In this document: piece by piece, positions 21,908 through 33,700 of the stretch
Layout: the number at the start of each line of letters is the position of its first letter
Numbering within the stretch: position 1 is the stretch's first letter
NCBI GenBank assembly: GCA_963969395.1
Contig: OZ017796.1
Span: forward strand, 44,816,243-44,880,242
Length of the DNA: 64,000 nucleotides
Direction of reading: 5' to 3'
Source of the DNA: Pseudoscleropodium purum
Taxonomy: Eukaryota; Streptophyta; Bryopsida; Hypnales; Brachytheciaceae
Notes under the pieces: model-generated
What the model saw: only the letters and a program-made list of their open reading frames with translations
Database searches by the model: none
Told to the model about the DNA's origin: nothing
Program-made: the position numbers and the translations under genes

Positions 21908-24089
21908 ATGGCGTACCAGCCGGGGGATTGGTTACTGCAAGCTGCTTTCGGTATGCCCCATGGCCGACTTATTGCCGTGTTCGATTCCTTGTTCAAACCC
22001 TTTGCGGAGAAGCGCGCTGAGAATAAGCGCATGCCCTGCTTCTGCATAATTTTTCGGCAGAGAACTGGTAGGTTGTGTTGTTATGGAATAGTGAATTTAT
22101 TATTTCGTGACTGAGTTTTGTGTCTGGCGATTTTTGTGAGTAGCGCAAGGAAGGAATGAGACATCGGAGGTCGTGGGTCGGAAGAAGTGTCGTGCTCGCC
22201 GACAGCGGTCTGACTCTGGTAATTTTCCATCTGGTGTATATAACGGAGAGTTTGTTACAGTGTGCTGATTTTATGGTGTTCCATTTGCTGTTGTCATATT
22301 GGATTCAATGAGGTTAGCTTTTGAAACCCTAATTCAGGGTTGTTCTTTGCAGGAGGTCAAATTGATGGCAGATTCTCGGATGTTGACATGCGTGAGATGC
22401 GGGATTCAAAGGTTAGTTGCCAGGTTGACTTCTTTTGGGAAGGGAGAACTGTACTGGGGGATCTAGATTTTGCGCGCTTTTGGTCGAACAGGCAATGAAT
22501 TGATTTTCGTTTATTTTAATTTTAGGGCGGTTCGGAGATGGGAGTATTCATCTTGTCTACTGGATGGTGTCAATGTAGTTGGGCAGGCGGCGGTTTCGTC
22601 GATGGGCTAATGATAACATGCTGCGAGAGCTTGCTCCTGCGTTGACTGCAGCTGACATTGGAAGTCTCTTTGCTCCACCTCCTTGGGGTAAGGAGCTTTT
22701 CAACTTAATATTGTCGTTAGTTAGGTCGTAGGCTACTTGTCATAAACATTAAGCGAAACATGTCTTGGTTATCCACAGTTAGACCTTTCATCATTCCTGT
22801 AGATTCTGATGTTGATCACTTGTGTTTTCAGGTGATAAAAGTGTGCAATCGCCACTAGAAATAGTAATGGCCTCTTCTCGTGACATGGCTGCTTGGGAGC
22901 CCTTTAGGAACGTAGACATGGATCTACAGGTATGCTTTGGCTCATGCAAGTTGGTAGGCAAGTTTGAATGTGAGTGGTCCTGTATGAGCTATCCTTTATG
23001 GAGGTTGACAACAACAGTAGCAAGTTTTCTTGTTGGATTTTAGATGTTGGCTTTGGGAGCTTACCTACGATGTAGTCACTTTGCAGAAATACTTCTCATA
23101 TTCTTGATTCCTCTGCTGTTGTAGGCTAAGGTCCTGCAGCAAGGTCTACACAGACAGGCAGTCGGCAGCCTAGGTGAGGGAAGGCAAAATCCAGCCATGA
23201 AAGCATGGTGCGGGGTGGAGCGGAATTTACGTTCTGCTCTTCGCCGGAATTACGCATCTTCATTCTTGCTGGAGCTCGAGGTTCGTAGATTCTTTGCATG
23301 ACCACCTCGCACGTTCTGGTTGTGACGAATGAAACGTCGGTTTGAGTTGATAATTTTTTTGAACTCAGATAGTAGAGTTTTGGGTCTGAAATATGTCTTC
23401 GGCTTCCCTTTGGAACCAAAATTGAAAATTTGAAATCTTAACCTTCTGCAGGAGAAGTTGAATTGTTTTATTGAAGGAGATGGACAAGATCTTGTACTTG
23501 CGGTTGGATCAGCCTATGACAGACTGCTTGTTCATGGATCGAGTCAGGTACTGGAATTCAACGACTTCCACTCCATTGTTAAACAGCAGTTTATATCTTG
23601 ATTTGTTGGTTTCTGTAATAGTATTGACACTCCTGAAATATGGTTATGACATTATTTACTCTAGAAGAAATACTGGGGTTAAACGACATCCTCTACATGA
23701 CACCCTCAAAATATATAACAATCCAATGTCATTTAAAGTTTTGGTGTCATTCTGTGAGTGGCATTTACGCCCCCGCCCTACCTTACCGCCCACTTGACAT
23801 GAGCTCAAGATTGTGAAAACAAGAATCGGGATTCCTTTTTCAAAGTTGGTAAGGCAGCATCTGGAGAATGCTGTGGTGAATGAATTGTCTTAAATTTTCT
23901 GATGTGGGCGTGTTGCAGTTCCATGGGCTTAAATCGCTCACAGTAGAAGTGCCAGTTGATTCTAGTGGATCAGATGTGGAGATTTGCATTCTCATTAGGA
24001 AGACAGAGAAAGCACTCTCCACTCTGGCGTTGAACCTACCCGAATTTTTGAAGAAAATCAAGCACAAAGAGAGTGCTGCTGCAGCTTGA
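21908..24089 (+). CDS. R3H-associated N-terminal domain protein with R3H motif
   Basis: Eight exons: 21908-22067, 22150-22218, 22353-22411, 22579-22687, 22832-22929, 23125-23280, 23452-23547, 23919-24089. They close in frame to 305 residues with GT-AG introns. The start is the first ATG of a GC-rich leader (MAYQPGDW). The central region, with RRFRRWANDNML, PPPWG and NPAMKAWCGVERNLRSALRR, fits the R3H-associated N-terminal domain found in plant and animal proteins of the R3HDM4 type. Residues 218-285 resemble an R3H domain: FIEGDG followed by the signature Arg241-x3-His245 (DRLLVHG), expected to bind single-stranded nucleic acid. The C terminus is short and basic (EFLKKIKHK). The biological role in plants is not established. 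A GC-rich 5' leader begins near 21590. Confidence 0.9.
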
Positions 24090-26192
24090 GGTTTTCCCTG
24101 CTGAAATATGGCCTGAGGTTGGAGACATCCAAGGAACTGTGCGCACTTGAATGTGGTGCTCAGGAGGTGAAGACGCTTGAGTACTTGGTCATGGCCAAGT
24201 TGCCACCCGTCCTGAACCTCGTCCTGCCATTGCTTCCTGACAGGACTGTATAGTCTGCAAGGCAATCGTGCCATTGTGAAAGCTTACTGGTCAAATGATC
24301 CTGTCAAATTCTCTTCTCTTGATTTTGCTCGAATAAGGGCATCATTCTTTGTACAATTACCCGCAAGCTATAAGCTATGTTGCATTCTATTTCAAGGCTA
24401 CCAATAATTGAACTGAATGACGTGTTCAATTGGATGATTGTGTGTTTCAGTGAAGAATCACCTGGGTTGTATTTTTGAAAGAGGCCCACATTCGGGTCAT
24501 TGTTGTGAAATCTTCATGTCGAAATTTCCCCTACTCTTTCATCACTATGTTCTTGCCGTGGGTCTTAGGGCCAATATTACTCTTTATCTTCTCCCTTTGA
24601 AAAGAGTTTTACACTGTCAATGCTTTTCATGTCTTCTAATTTACATTGATGTGGCATCTTGTACTGTACTGTACAGCAGTGGGTGTTGCAAATGGATGCT
24701 GGACTGGTTACTTATCAAAGTGCACATAATTTGTCCAATGGCCCTTTGGGGGGCATCCAAATCAACATTTGAGCCACCATGGGTGTATTTTTTTTTTTTT
24801 TATGCAGCCAAGCCTTGAGAATGCTCCACCTTTCTCAAATCTCTCTCAAAGTTCGCAGTATCCATCCCTCATTTACAGAAGCCCACATTGCCCACCTGCC
24901 TCATAAAGTGACAAGATTGCAACAATTATTAGCAGTCCCTAAGATGAGATAGTAGCAGTGGAAGATCAAGCTGAAGCCGTCCGCTTAAAGCATCTTAGAA
25001 TACTGGTAATGTTTTGAATGATAGTCATTCCAACAACTTATGGATTCTGCACATATCAGTATTAAGACTGAGCATCTTTGGTATCATGACAAGAGTCTGA
25101 ACAAGAAAACCAGAACTTAATGGCCTTAATTGTGTCGGTTCAATTTCATCTAAGTTAGAACCAAATCCAAGGTCTTCGAAGAACTGGTTGATTGATCTTG
25201 CCAAAGCCTAAAAGGATTGTAACCAAGCTATTGGATCTTTGAAATTCAGTGGTGAATTAATGGAGACTAGTTAAGGATTGAAGTGTAGTTTTTGGTTGAT
25301 GAGGGGACAAATGTTGCTACAACATGGCGGCTGTGCTCCACGATTATCTTTTTGCTTCCAAATGTAAAGCTCATCAAAAAGTTTGAAGATTTCTCTTTGT
25401 CTCTATGGGATTGTTACTTTTTGATTGAAGTACATCTATGCTTGCTAACTTTTTGCACTTGTTGCTTTGCAACTACACTTTTGTTTTGCTACAAAAATCG
25501 AATTTCTTTGTCAATACAAGGAGAATATATATGTTGTAAATTTGTAGTATAGAGATCTTCAAGTTTTGGGAAGTGGGATGTTCTCTTTTCCAAGTAGTTG
25601 CACATGTATCAATTGCCAACTAGATTACACTAAGTTGTGACTTGAAATTGACAAGAAAACTAAATTTTGTGTTTTCTATATTACTCTCTTATTATTTATT
25701 CATTTATAATATCTATATATAACCTTTTTCACTACCTCAAAATTCTATCACTCTAGAGCATGAATCATTCCTTTGGAAGTTAACATTATGAAGGATCTCT
25801 CTTGCCAATTATAATGGATGTTTTTGCTATTTTTGTTTACAACTACCAAGCCTAACACCAAAGCTTCTAATAATTTTATGTTGAATTTTCCAACATTGAG
25901 CCATTTGGCATTCACACATTTTATACTTTCAAACCACTATAATTTATTCAAAAAAAAATAAGCCAAATTTTAGCACTTTCAAAAAAACATAATTCACAAT
26001 TTTTCAAAACATTCAAAATGTTCATTTTTAATTAATTCATATTGAAAGAAACCATAATGTAGGATAGTGAATGGAAAATTTATTATTAAAAGAATAAAAA
26101 AACAAAAAACTCTCATTCCAAACTAGCATAAATGGAATACCTTCATTGGAACAATTAAAGTATATTGATTTAAAATTTCTAAAACCTATTCT

Positions 26193-26323
26193 CACTAGTA
26201 TAAATTCAACACAAGTTGAAATGGTTTTGAATTAATTTTGTATTAATTTCAATGCAATTTATATTAGCCTCAACACAAATTCATCATAAAATTGTTTCAA
26301 TCCATGATGAATTTGTACTAGTG
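26193..26323. mobile_element. 131-bp palindromic MITE-like element
   Basis: Begins CACTAGTATAAATTCA and ends in the near reverse complement (CACTAGTACAAATTCA when read from the other strand); internal sequence is also partly self-complementary. No convincing target duplication is visible. The CACTA start is reminiscent of En/Spm ends but too short to assign. Confidence 0.5.
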
Positions 26324-27104
26324 TACGTGGCAATATAATCATACATCATTTCTAAAGTCAATGGAGACTTTAAAATTGTATGGTACAAAAATTTATCTTA
26401 TTTGTAAGTATGGTTATTATTGCTACAATTTAGGTTTTTTGAACCACTAATTTAAATACAATGCAACATTAGTACACAAATATCCTATACTAGCTAAAAA
26501 AGTATCACTTCTAAAGTAACATTATAATAGTGTATAATGCACTAATACAATAGCTTAGTCCAGGTTCAATTTTATGTTTGTATTACCTCAGATTAAATGT
26601 TGTCTATCAATACAAAAAATCTGAATGTCTAAATTACTATAAAAAAACTGGAAGTAAATAGAAACCAGAACAAATCATAAAACCAAGTAAATTAAATCAA
26701 TTCAAATTTCTTCAAAAGATATACATAACAATCAAAAATAGTGTGAAAAATTCTCAAGCATGTATCATATTCTTTAAACAAAAGATCCTAAAGGAACACA
26801 ATTACTACTAGTAGAAAAAATTAAATCTTTCTACCATATTTTTTCACTACCAAAAATGAATTTTTTTTCACTATAACAAGAAAAAATAGTCTTTAAATTG
26901 AAATAAAATAAGATAAAAAGCACAAAAGGAAAATACATAAATAATTTGAATTTTTCTACATCAATCTTCCTATAGAAATAATATATTAAAAATTTCAATG
27001 TAGTAGAAAACAAAAGCTGCTTCATTTCCTTAAATCAAAATGCAAAAAATGATTATTTTGAAACCTACGACTGAGTTCGCCCAAGGCATTTCGGATGCAT
27101 GAAC

Positions 27105-27138
27105 TTAAGGGTTAGTTTAAGGGTTAGTTTAAGGGTTA
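27105..27138 (+). repeat. Telomere-like 12-bp tandem repeat, three units
   Basis: Unit TTAAGGGTTAGT repeated almost three times. It resembles, but does not match, the plant telomere unit TTTAGGG, and it also looks like a run of the TTAA-family end sequence. Confidence 0.55.
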
Positions 27139-27724
27139 AACTAGTGCAGCATTGTACTAATTTCCATAAATTTATTAAAAAATCTCAGTGACACTAATTT
27201 TACAGGCGACTGATTTTGCGCAAAGCTATTAGGATAAACCAGTGTAGCTAGGTTACACCTCGTGGGTGCAGATTGCATACTACAATACACTCATTAATGC
27301 AATTCCATTAGAAGGAAGAGATCAATTGAGTGAATCTGAATTCAAACTCAAATTGCCGTCCACCTTTGCACACATTTCAGTATATATAAAATGGATGGAC
27401 ACCAGAAAACACAGGCTCAAATTGCTGACTATGAAGCTCATCCTCATTATATTTACAGTGCCAAGGACCCACGCATCATAGGATAATTCCCAGATTTCGG
27501 CATTGAACGCTGAGGCCCAAACCACACAATCGGCAGTTGGCCTCAGTAAAAAGCTCTAGACGTCCAAGACAAGTCCGATACAAGATGCGAGACGATCACT
27601 TGAAAGCAGTTGACAAAGTGAAATCCACTTGGCCGCTCTTAGCTACAAAATTCACGGGTCTAAATATTCTGACCTACATTTTAATATACAAGAGACAGCT
27701 CTGGTACATCGAACTGGCAATAAC

Positions 27725-30700
27725 TTACTGAGATTGCGTAGGCTGTCCCGATTGTGGTTGTTGGCCTGGCTGAGGCATGGTTGGCCTCCTTGAAGGTATT
27801 ACAGGAGCTCTGCCCGCCGCTGCCGCTGCCCGAGAAGCATTCTGAAGCTCAACAGAAGATGAGCTTACACTCATGTTCCCCACCGCACTTAAACTTTGAC
27901 CGCTACTCAGTTGCGGACTCGCAGGATTACCAACAAGAGAATTCAGGCTGCCACCGCTACTCAACTGTTGTGGATTCAGCTGCTGCGTGTTTATTTGTTG
28001 AGAGTTGAGCTGCTGCGTATTAAGCTGTGGGTTGAGCTGCTGGGTGTTGGGTTGTTGAGGGTTCAGCTGCTGTGTATTCATTTGTTGAGAGTTCAGCTGC
28101 TGCGTGTTCAGTTGTTGAGGGTTCAGCTGCTGGGTATTCAGTTGTTGAGAATTGAGCTGCTGGGTGCTCAGTTGTTGAGGGTTGAGCTGCTGGGTGTTCA
28201 GTTGTTGAGAGTTGAGCTGCTGCGAATTGAGAAGTTGCTGCTGCTGCTGTTGCTGTTGATGCTGCTGAGAATTTAGCAGTTGCTGCTGCTGTTGCTGCGA
28301 ATTCAGCTGCTGAGCATTCTGTGACTTGAGTTGCTGTTGCTGAGCACTAAGCTGCGGGGAATTTAAGTAATAGCTCTGATTTGCGGAGGGGACCTTTGGG
28401 GACGAAAGCCCTGTCACTTGAGCTCTTTGCAGTTGACCAAGATTATTACCCCGGTTCATACCCTGTCCCATTACTGAAACACCAGCTCCTCCGTGCACCT
28501 GGTTTGCACCTCCTAGTGCAGAGAGCGCATCCACCTGGTTCCGCACCACACCAGCAGTGTTCGGAAGCACACCAGTACCTCGCCCTCCCCTTCCAGCTGC
28601 CGCTAGTTGTTGCACTTTAGAGGCTTGTAGAGCAGCAGCCTGGTTCATATTTCCGGGTCTAAGCAAACTTGCTTGTTGTCCTAAAGCGTTCATGGCACCC
28701 AACTGACCCATATTTCCAAGAGATGACATTCCTCCAAGAGATGACATTCCAGACATGGATGTCATTGCATTCATTCCACCCATACCCACGTTATTCATGC
28801 CCCCAATGTTAACCATATTGGCTAGACTTGCTTGCCCACCTGCATTCGCTGGCATGCCTACACCATTCATATTATTCATGCCTGGGAGCGTATTTCCCAT
28901 AGCACCTGGTAGCATGAGCTTCCGCTGATTAAGAAGTTGATGGTGTTGGTGTTGACGTGCCTGTTGTTGATGCTGATGCTGCTGTTGCTGCTGATGTATA
29001 TATTGCAGCTGCTGGAGCTGGTTCGACTGCGCAACCGAGTTTTGGCCCTGTCCACATCCAACCGCCAGAAAACAAAATTAGATTTCCAAATTCACCTAAA
29101 GAGCAAGTACAAGCCGGAATAAGAAAGAGGAGCCACCAGAATCTGGAAATGCGGATGAAGTCCTACCTGACCCGTCAACTGGGCCAACTGTGAGGCAGCC
29201 ACCATCTGATGCTGTTGCTGCTGAGGTTGCCGCTGCATCTGTACCTGCTGCTGCAACTGATGATGTTGCTGCTGTTGAGCGGCTAGCTGAGATGCTTGAG
29301 CAGGGTCCACTTGAGTAGATTTCGCACCTGAAGCGACAGCCTGTTGCCCTAAATGAGTGTTCATGATCTGTTGCCGACTCGGAGCATTGGAAGGGGGCGG
29401 CATCCGGTTAGCAGCTAACTGGCTAGGAGATGATGGCTGCATTTGATTATGAGTAGATACTAAATTCCCTGGTATAGCACCCTGCATCAGCTGGGGATTC
29501 ATTCCAGCCCTCTGCGTAGTTGCAAGATGGCCAGCCTGGGGGTTGCCTAAAGTAGAGGCACCAGCAGGTAAAGCTCGAGCACTTGAAGCTGCATTGACTA
29601 CAGGGTTTCGAGGAGCACTTTGTTGAACTTCATCTGACACCAGCTCGTAATTCTCCTTCTTAAGCTGCCACAAAAGAGATATAAGAAGAGAGAATGGTGA
29701 AGGTAAAACGAATTTGCAGAGATTCAAAGAATGCTTTGGAACAGGTTCATCTTAGTACGTGGTTGTATTATAACAAGCGACAAATCATTGGAATCCCCGC
29801 AGCATCATGTCCTTCCCAGAAGATAATTACCATCCTAGAGAAGGCATAGACGATGAGACATAAAAGAAAAAAATAATCAATGAACAGGGCACACATACCA
29901 GAGCGCAGTATTGCTTCGCAAACCGGTCTGCCACATGCTGAATACAAAACAGCAGACCACGACATTAGCCATTCACTCATTTAGAAGAGATGCCAAAACT
30001 TACAAACCTACTGACAAGGTCATCACAGACCAAGTGTTCCACTTATCCAAGTAAAGGACGCAAAGGACAAAAAAAATAGCAACTATCACAAATAAGTAAA
30101 AGAGTAGTTGAAGAGACACATCCTATAAAGCACCGGGAGAACCCTAGTATTTTACCCTCAAGCGCACAGAAGGTCCGTTCTGAGCATCAGATTGATTTAA
30201 GTGCAAATTCCTGTTAGGCGATGATGTCTGATGGATTCGTTTTGAAATGATACCCTCCTCCTCAAACTAGATGCAATGTTGATCTTGAAAATTCAGTGTC
30301 ACAAAAGAATACTAGCATAAAACAGGAACATGATTGAAAAGGAGCTTTTCATACATAATATAGTATGCTTGCTTCTTATAATTGCATACGTTTGTTAATT
30401 CCTTAAAAAAATTGAGATGTTGAACAGAAACCAATTTAAATAAAAATGAAACAAGTCTCATGCTATTTTAAATTTCGAATTCTTGAAGATGCCCTATTCA
30501 AAATTTCTCCTAAATTGATTTTGAACACATTGTTGCACGAGATTGAGATAGTAATTGTACAGATGAAAACTTTTGTTGATTTGTCACAACTCTTATTAAC
30601 TAAAACACGTTTAAGAATTGAAAAGCTATGATCCAGACCGATCTCAATATTCTAGACAGGATCCGAAGTTTAAGGGTTAATTATGCTTCTCAATGGCTAG

Positions 30701-33700
30701 CAAAGTCGACAAGCACATTTTCAGCCTAAGAGAATGAAGTCAGTTGAACCTGAGAGACTAGATACTTACAACGTTAGACATGGTGGGCAAGACATGATGA
30801 GGAGGTACTGCTTCTTCTTCTTGATCATCTCCAACTTGGATAATAGCCTCCACAAGGCTATCTTTTGCTCGACCACACAAGACAAGCCGCTTTCGTGAAC
30901 GATGAAAGGCAGGTGGGAAGTTCATTCCTCCTGTTTTCACCCACCCATGTTAATCTCATCTTCGATACGATACAGTTGGTGTGAAGTGCGATTCATCCTC
31001 ATAAATTTAAACAAACATGCATTCGTAGTTGCAGACAAATATTGTTACCACCGCCACCTATCATGAATCGAAAGATGCATTTGGATGGAGAAATATAGCC
31101 AAACAAAGAATCCCAAGCACAACATAATTAAGAGGCAGGTCAAGGGTAAATACTTCTAAGAATAGGTACGTTTTCCACTAGGAAGGTGGAGAAGTAGCCA
31201 CCTTGGCATTCTCCAGAAAATGGCATCTAACTACCCAGAGGCAGGAAGATGACGTTTACATAATAGCGATGTGGTGCGTCACCGAGATATTCCCAGCTCT
31301 GACGTTTTCTGGGAAATCTCTTAGAAGACAGCCAGAAAATTTTATCCTAATTACAGCACTAATAACTAGAAACTTAATAAGTAAAACTCATTAGCCCATT
31401 CATCGTCCCTCTATGCGCTTAGAAAGATATAAAAAGTGAATTTGGATTTTTACTTGCATGGCTATTATAGCCAAGGAGAACACTATCTAGATACCAGAGA
31501 ACTATCCAGCAACGCTCATCCATCAAGTTCAAAGTTCACTTATCAAAACAATGATAAAAAAAGGATGATTCTTGAGACTTGCACATCAAAATGAAATAAG
31601 AAGGATTAATACTTGCCTTGAAATGCTTGCTCGGGCTTCGGTTCAGTTTTCACAAATAGTAAGGAGCGGGTCTTGCGAGAGTTGATATTTCCACCCACAA
31701 GAGAATTGGCCATGCTCCGCTGGCCCATCGGCTCCTTCACCTCATCATTAGACTCAGACAAGGCTACTGATAAGCCGTGAAACGATGAGGAAGTTTTGTT
31801 TGGAAGTATAACATTATCGACAGGCTTCTTTCTGCTGTGCAACCCATGCCTGTCGAGAATAATACAGTACACATGGTCAGTGGCTAGTTACCATGGACTG
31901 CATGAAATAGAACGTTGTTCCATCGCATTCAAAGTGAACGCAGCTCACCGGTCAACTACGACTTAAGACCTAGAGTTGAGAAGAGACATAGAAAAATCCC
32001 GGATCAAGCGCACAACAGAGACAGCTTACATGTCAATATAATTAAATAAGCATACCTCTGAATGGCAGCAACTAATTTATGCATGTATTCCATCTCTTTA
32101 TTCTGGTCCTGATCTTCTGAAACTCCATTTGCCGTAACACGTTGCCCACCAGTTGCCGGTTCTACCTTCACACCTGGTATCGGAAATGCGCCACTCCCAG
32201 GCAACAGAAAAGGACCGGTCACCCCGGGACTTTGCATTGTACTTGTGGTGGCTTTTGGTAATGAGTTTTGCCTCTGTCGAGACTGTGCCAGAGAGTGCTG
32301 CATCTGGAGCGATTCATACAGTTTGTGAACTTCATCAAACATAGACAAACACACAGGCATCTGCGGGGATATGATTTCTTTCTATTGCAAATTTTTCTTT
32401 GTGCTCTTTCTTACTGCTCAATCACATTTGAGTTGGTCAATCATAAAGCTGTTGAACATAGCATCACGAGTGGCCCACTCAAACGAGGCATCAGGAGCAG
32501 GAACACTGAAGACAGCAACCAGGTACGAGCTAGTGCTTCAGATGGGTTCAAACAGAAGTAATCCATGTTGGTACATGCTCCTCAAAAAGACGTAAATTTG
32601 CACTCATTTTAAAACCTAGAAAAGCGCATAGCATAATCATCTCTTCGCGAACACATCTAATGAATGAGCAACAATACTGAAACCACTACCATAATAACAG
32701 AAATGAGACGAGCACAAGTACCTGATCCATATGGCTTGGACCTCCAGCCGGAACAAGATTTGAAGCCAATGCGTGAGCTTGCGCTTGTGCCATTGCACCG
32801 ACGGGAGGATCTAAATTGTGATTGGGCCCCATGCGAAGGTCTTGCACCCCAATTCCTGAACCGAAACTTACTCCAGAGGTTGGCAACGACGTCTGAGGCA
32901 GCAAAGGATTCATGGACGGAGGCTGCTGCACCATCCCTATGTGCTGCATCGGTTGACCTGATTGAAGCGCTTCACAGTTTGTTAATCCTCATGAGAGCCT
33001 CGCTCCATTACAAAAATAATATCAGGCTTGACATCCATAGGGAGTTGCAAAATTCCAAACTATGCAACTCGGGTTGCAAGGGCATGAAAGGGAACATGGT
33101 GACTAGTGAGCAACTAGACCAGAAGTTGGAAGAGATGGTTAAAAACTTTTGGCATACCATGTTGTTTCCTTGCATCCGCCCCTTGCAGCTCTTGCCTTCC
33201 TTTCTCAACATCCTCAAAGCTTTGAGAATCAAACTCTTGTTTAGGCCTTGCAACCTCCTGTAAAGGAATCTCACAAGAAAGTTTAAGAATGAAGAAAGGA
33301 AACAGCAGACAAATACAAGTCTTTTAATCTTCTCAATCAAACAATGATCGTTTCTAACACCAGGCTTACGAAAAGAATGGAACTGACGTTAGACTGCAAC
33401 ATCATTGTCCCCCAAATTTCGTAACTGCATAATCTGGTGAAGACAACCGACGAACCAGGTCGATAATACTTGATAGAGTACAGACCATATGAGCATAGCA
33501 AACAATCAAAGAATAATAAACCCACCGCATCAAAAAAACAGAGTTTATGAATAATAAAATATCAGAGAAGAAAAAGCAATAACAGAATTACTAGATGAAT
33601 CCCTGGTCTTTTGGGTCACTTCCTTACTAATTTCACAATTGGCCAACAAAGATAGCAACTGCAAAGGAACTCAAAATTGTGAAAAGATCTAACAAAATCA

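Larger units (their letters stand above)
24090..27724. other. R3H gene 3' region and AT-rich intergenic DNA
   Basis: The first several hundred bases after the stop are of balanced composition and probably the 3' untranslated region. Minus-strand frames here are not conserved with any family I know. From about 25.6 kb the DNA is AT-rich, with a small palindromic element at 26193-26323 and a short tandem repeat at 27105-27138. The stretch 27200-27724 is the likely 3' untranslated region of the minus-strand SPT20-like gene. Confidence 0.45.

Noticed and set aside
21553..22047. 164-residue minus-strand open frame
   Set aside because: Lies opposite the GC-rich leader and first exon of the R3H-associated gene; high GC makes stops rare, and there is no recognisable family.
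27105..27138. Interstitial telomere tract
   Set aside because: The unit is TTAAGGGTTAGT, not TTTAGGG, and only about three units are present.
27896..28276. 126-residue plus-strand open frame rich in Leu
   Set aside because: It is the exact antisense of the CAG-type repeat in the last SPT20-like exon; repeat composition keeps it open.
32664..33263. 199-residue plus-strand open frame
   Set aside because: Antisense to SPT20-like exons 11 and 12 and the intron between them; no family resemblance, while the minus strand fits the gene with correct splice phases.
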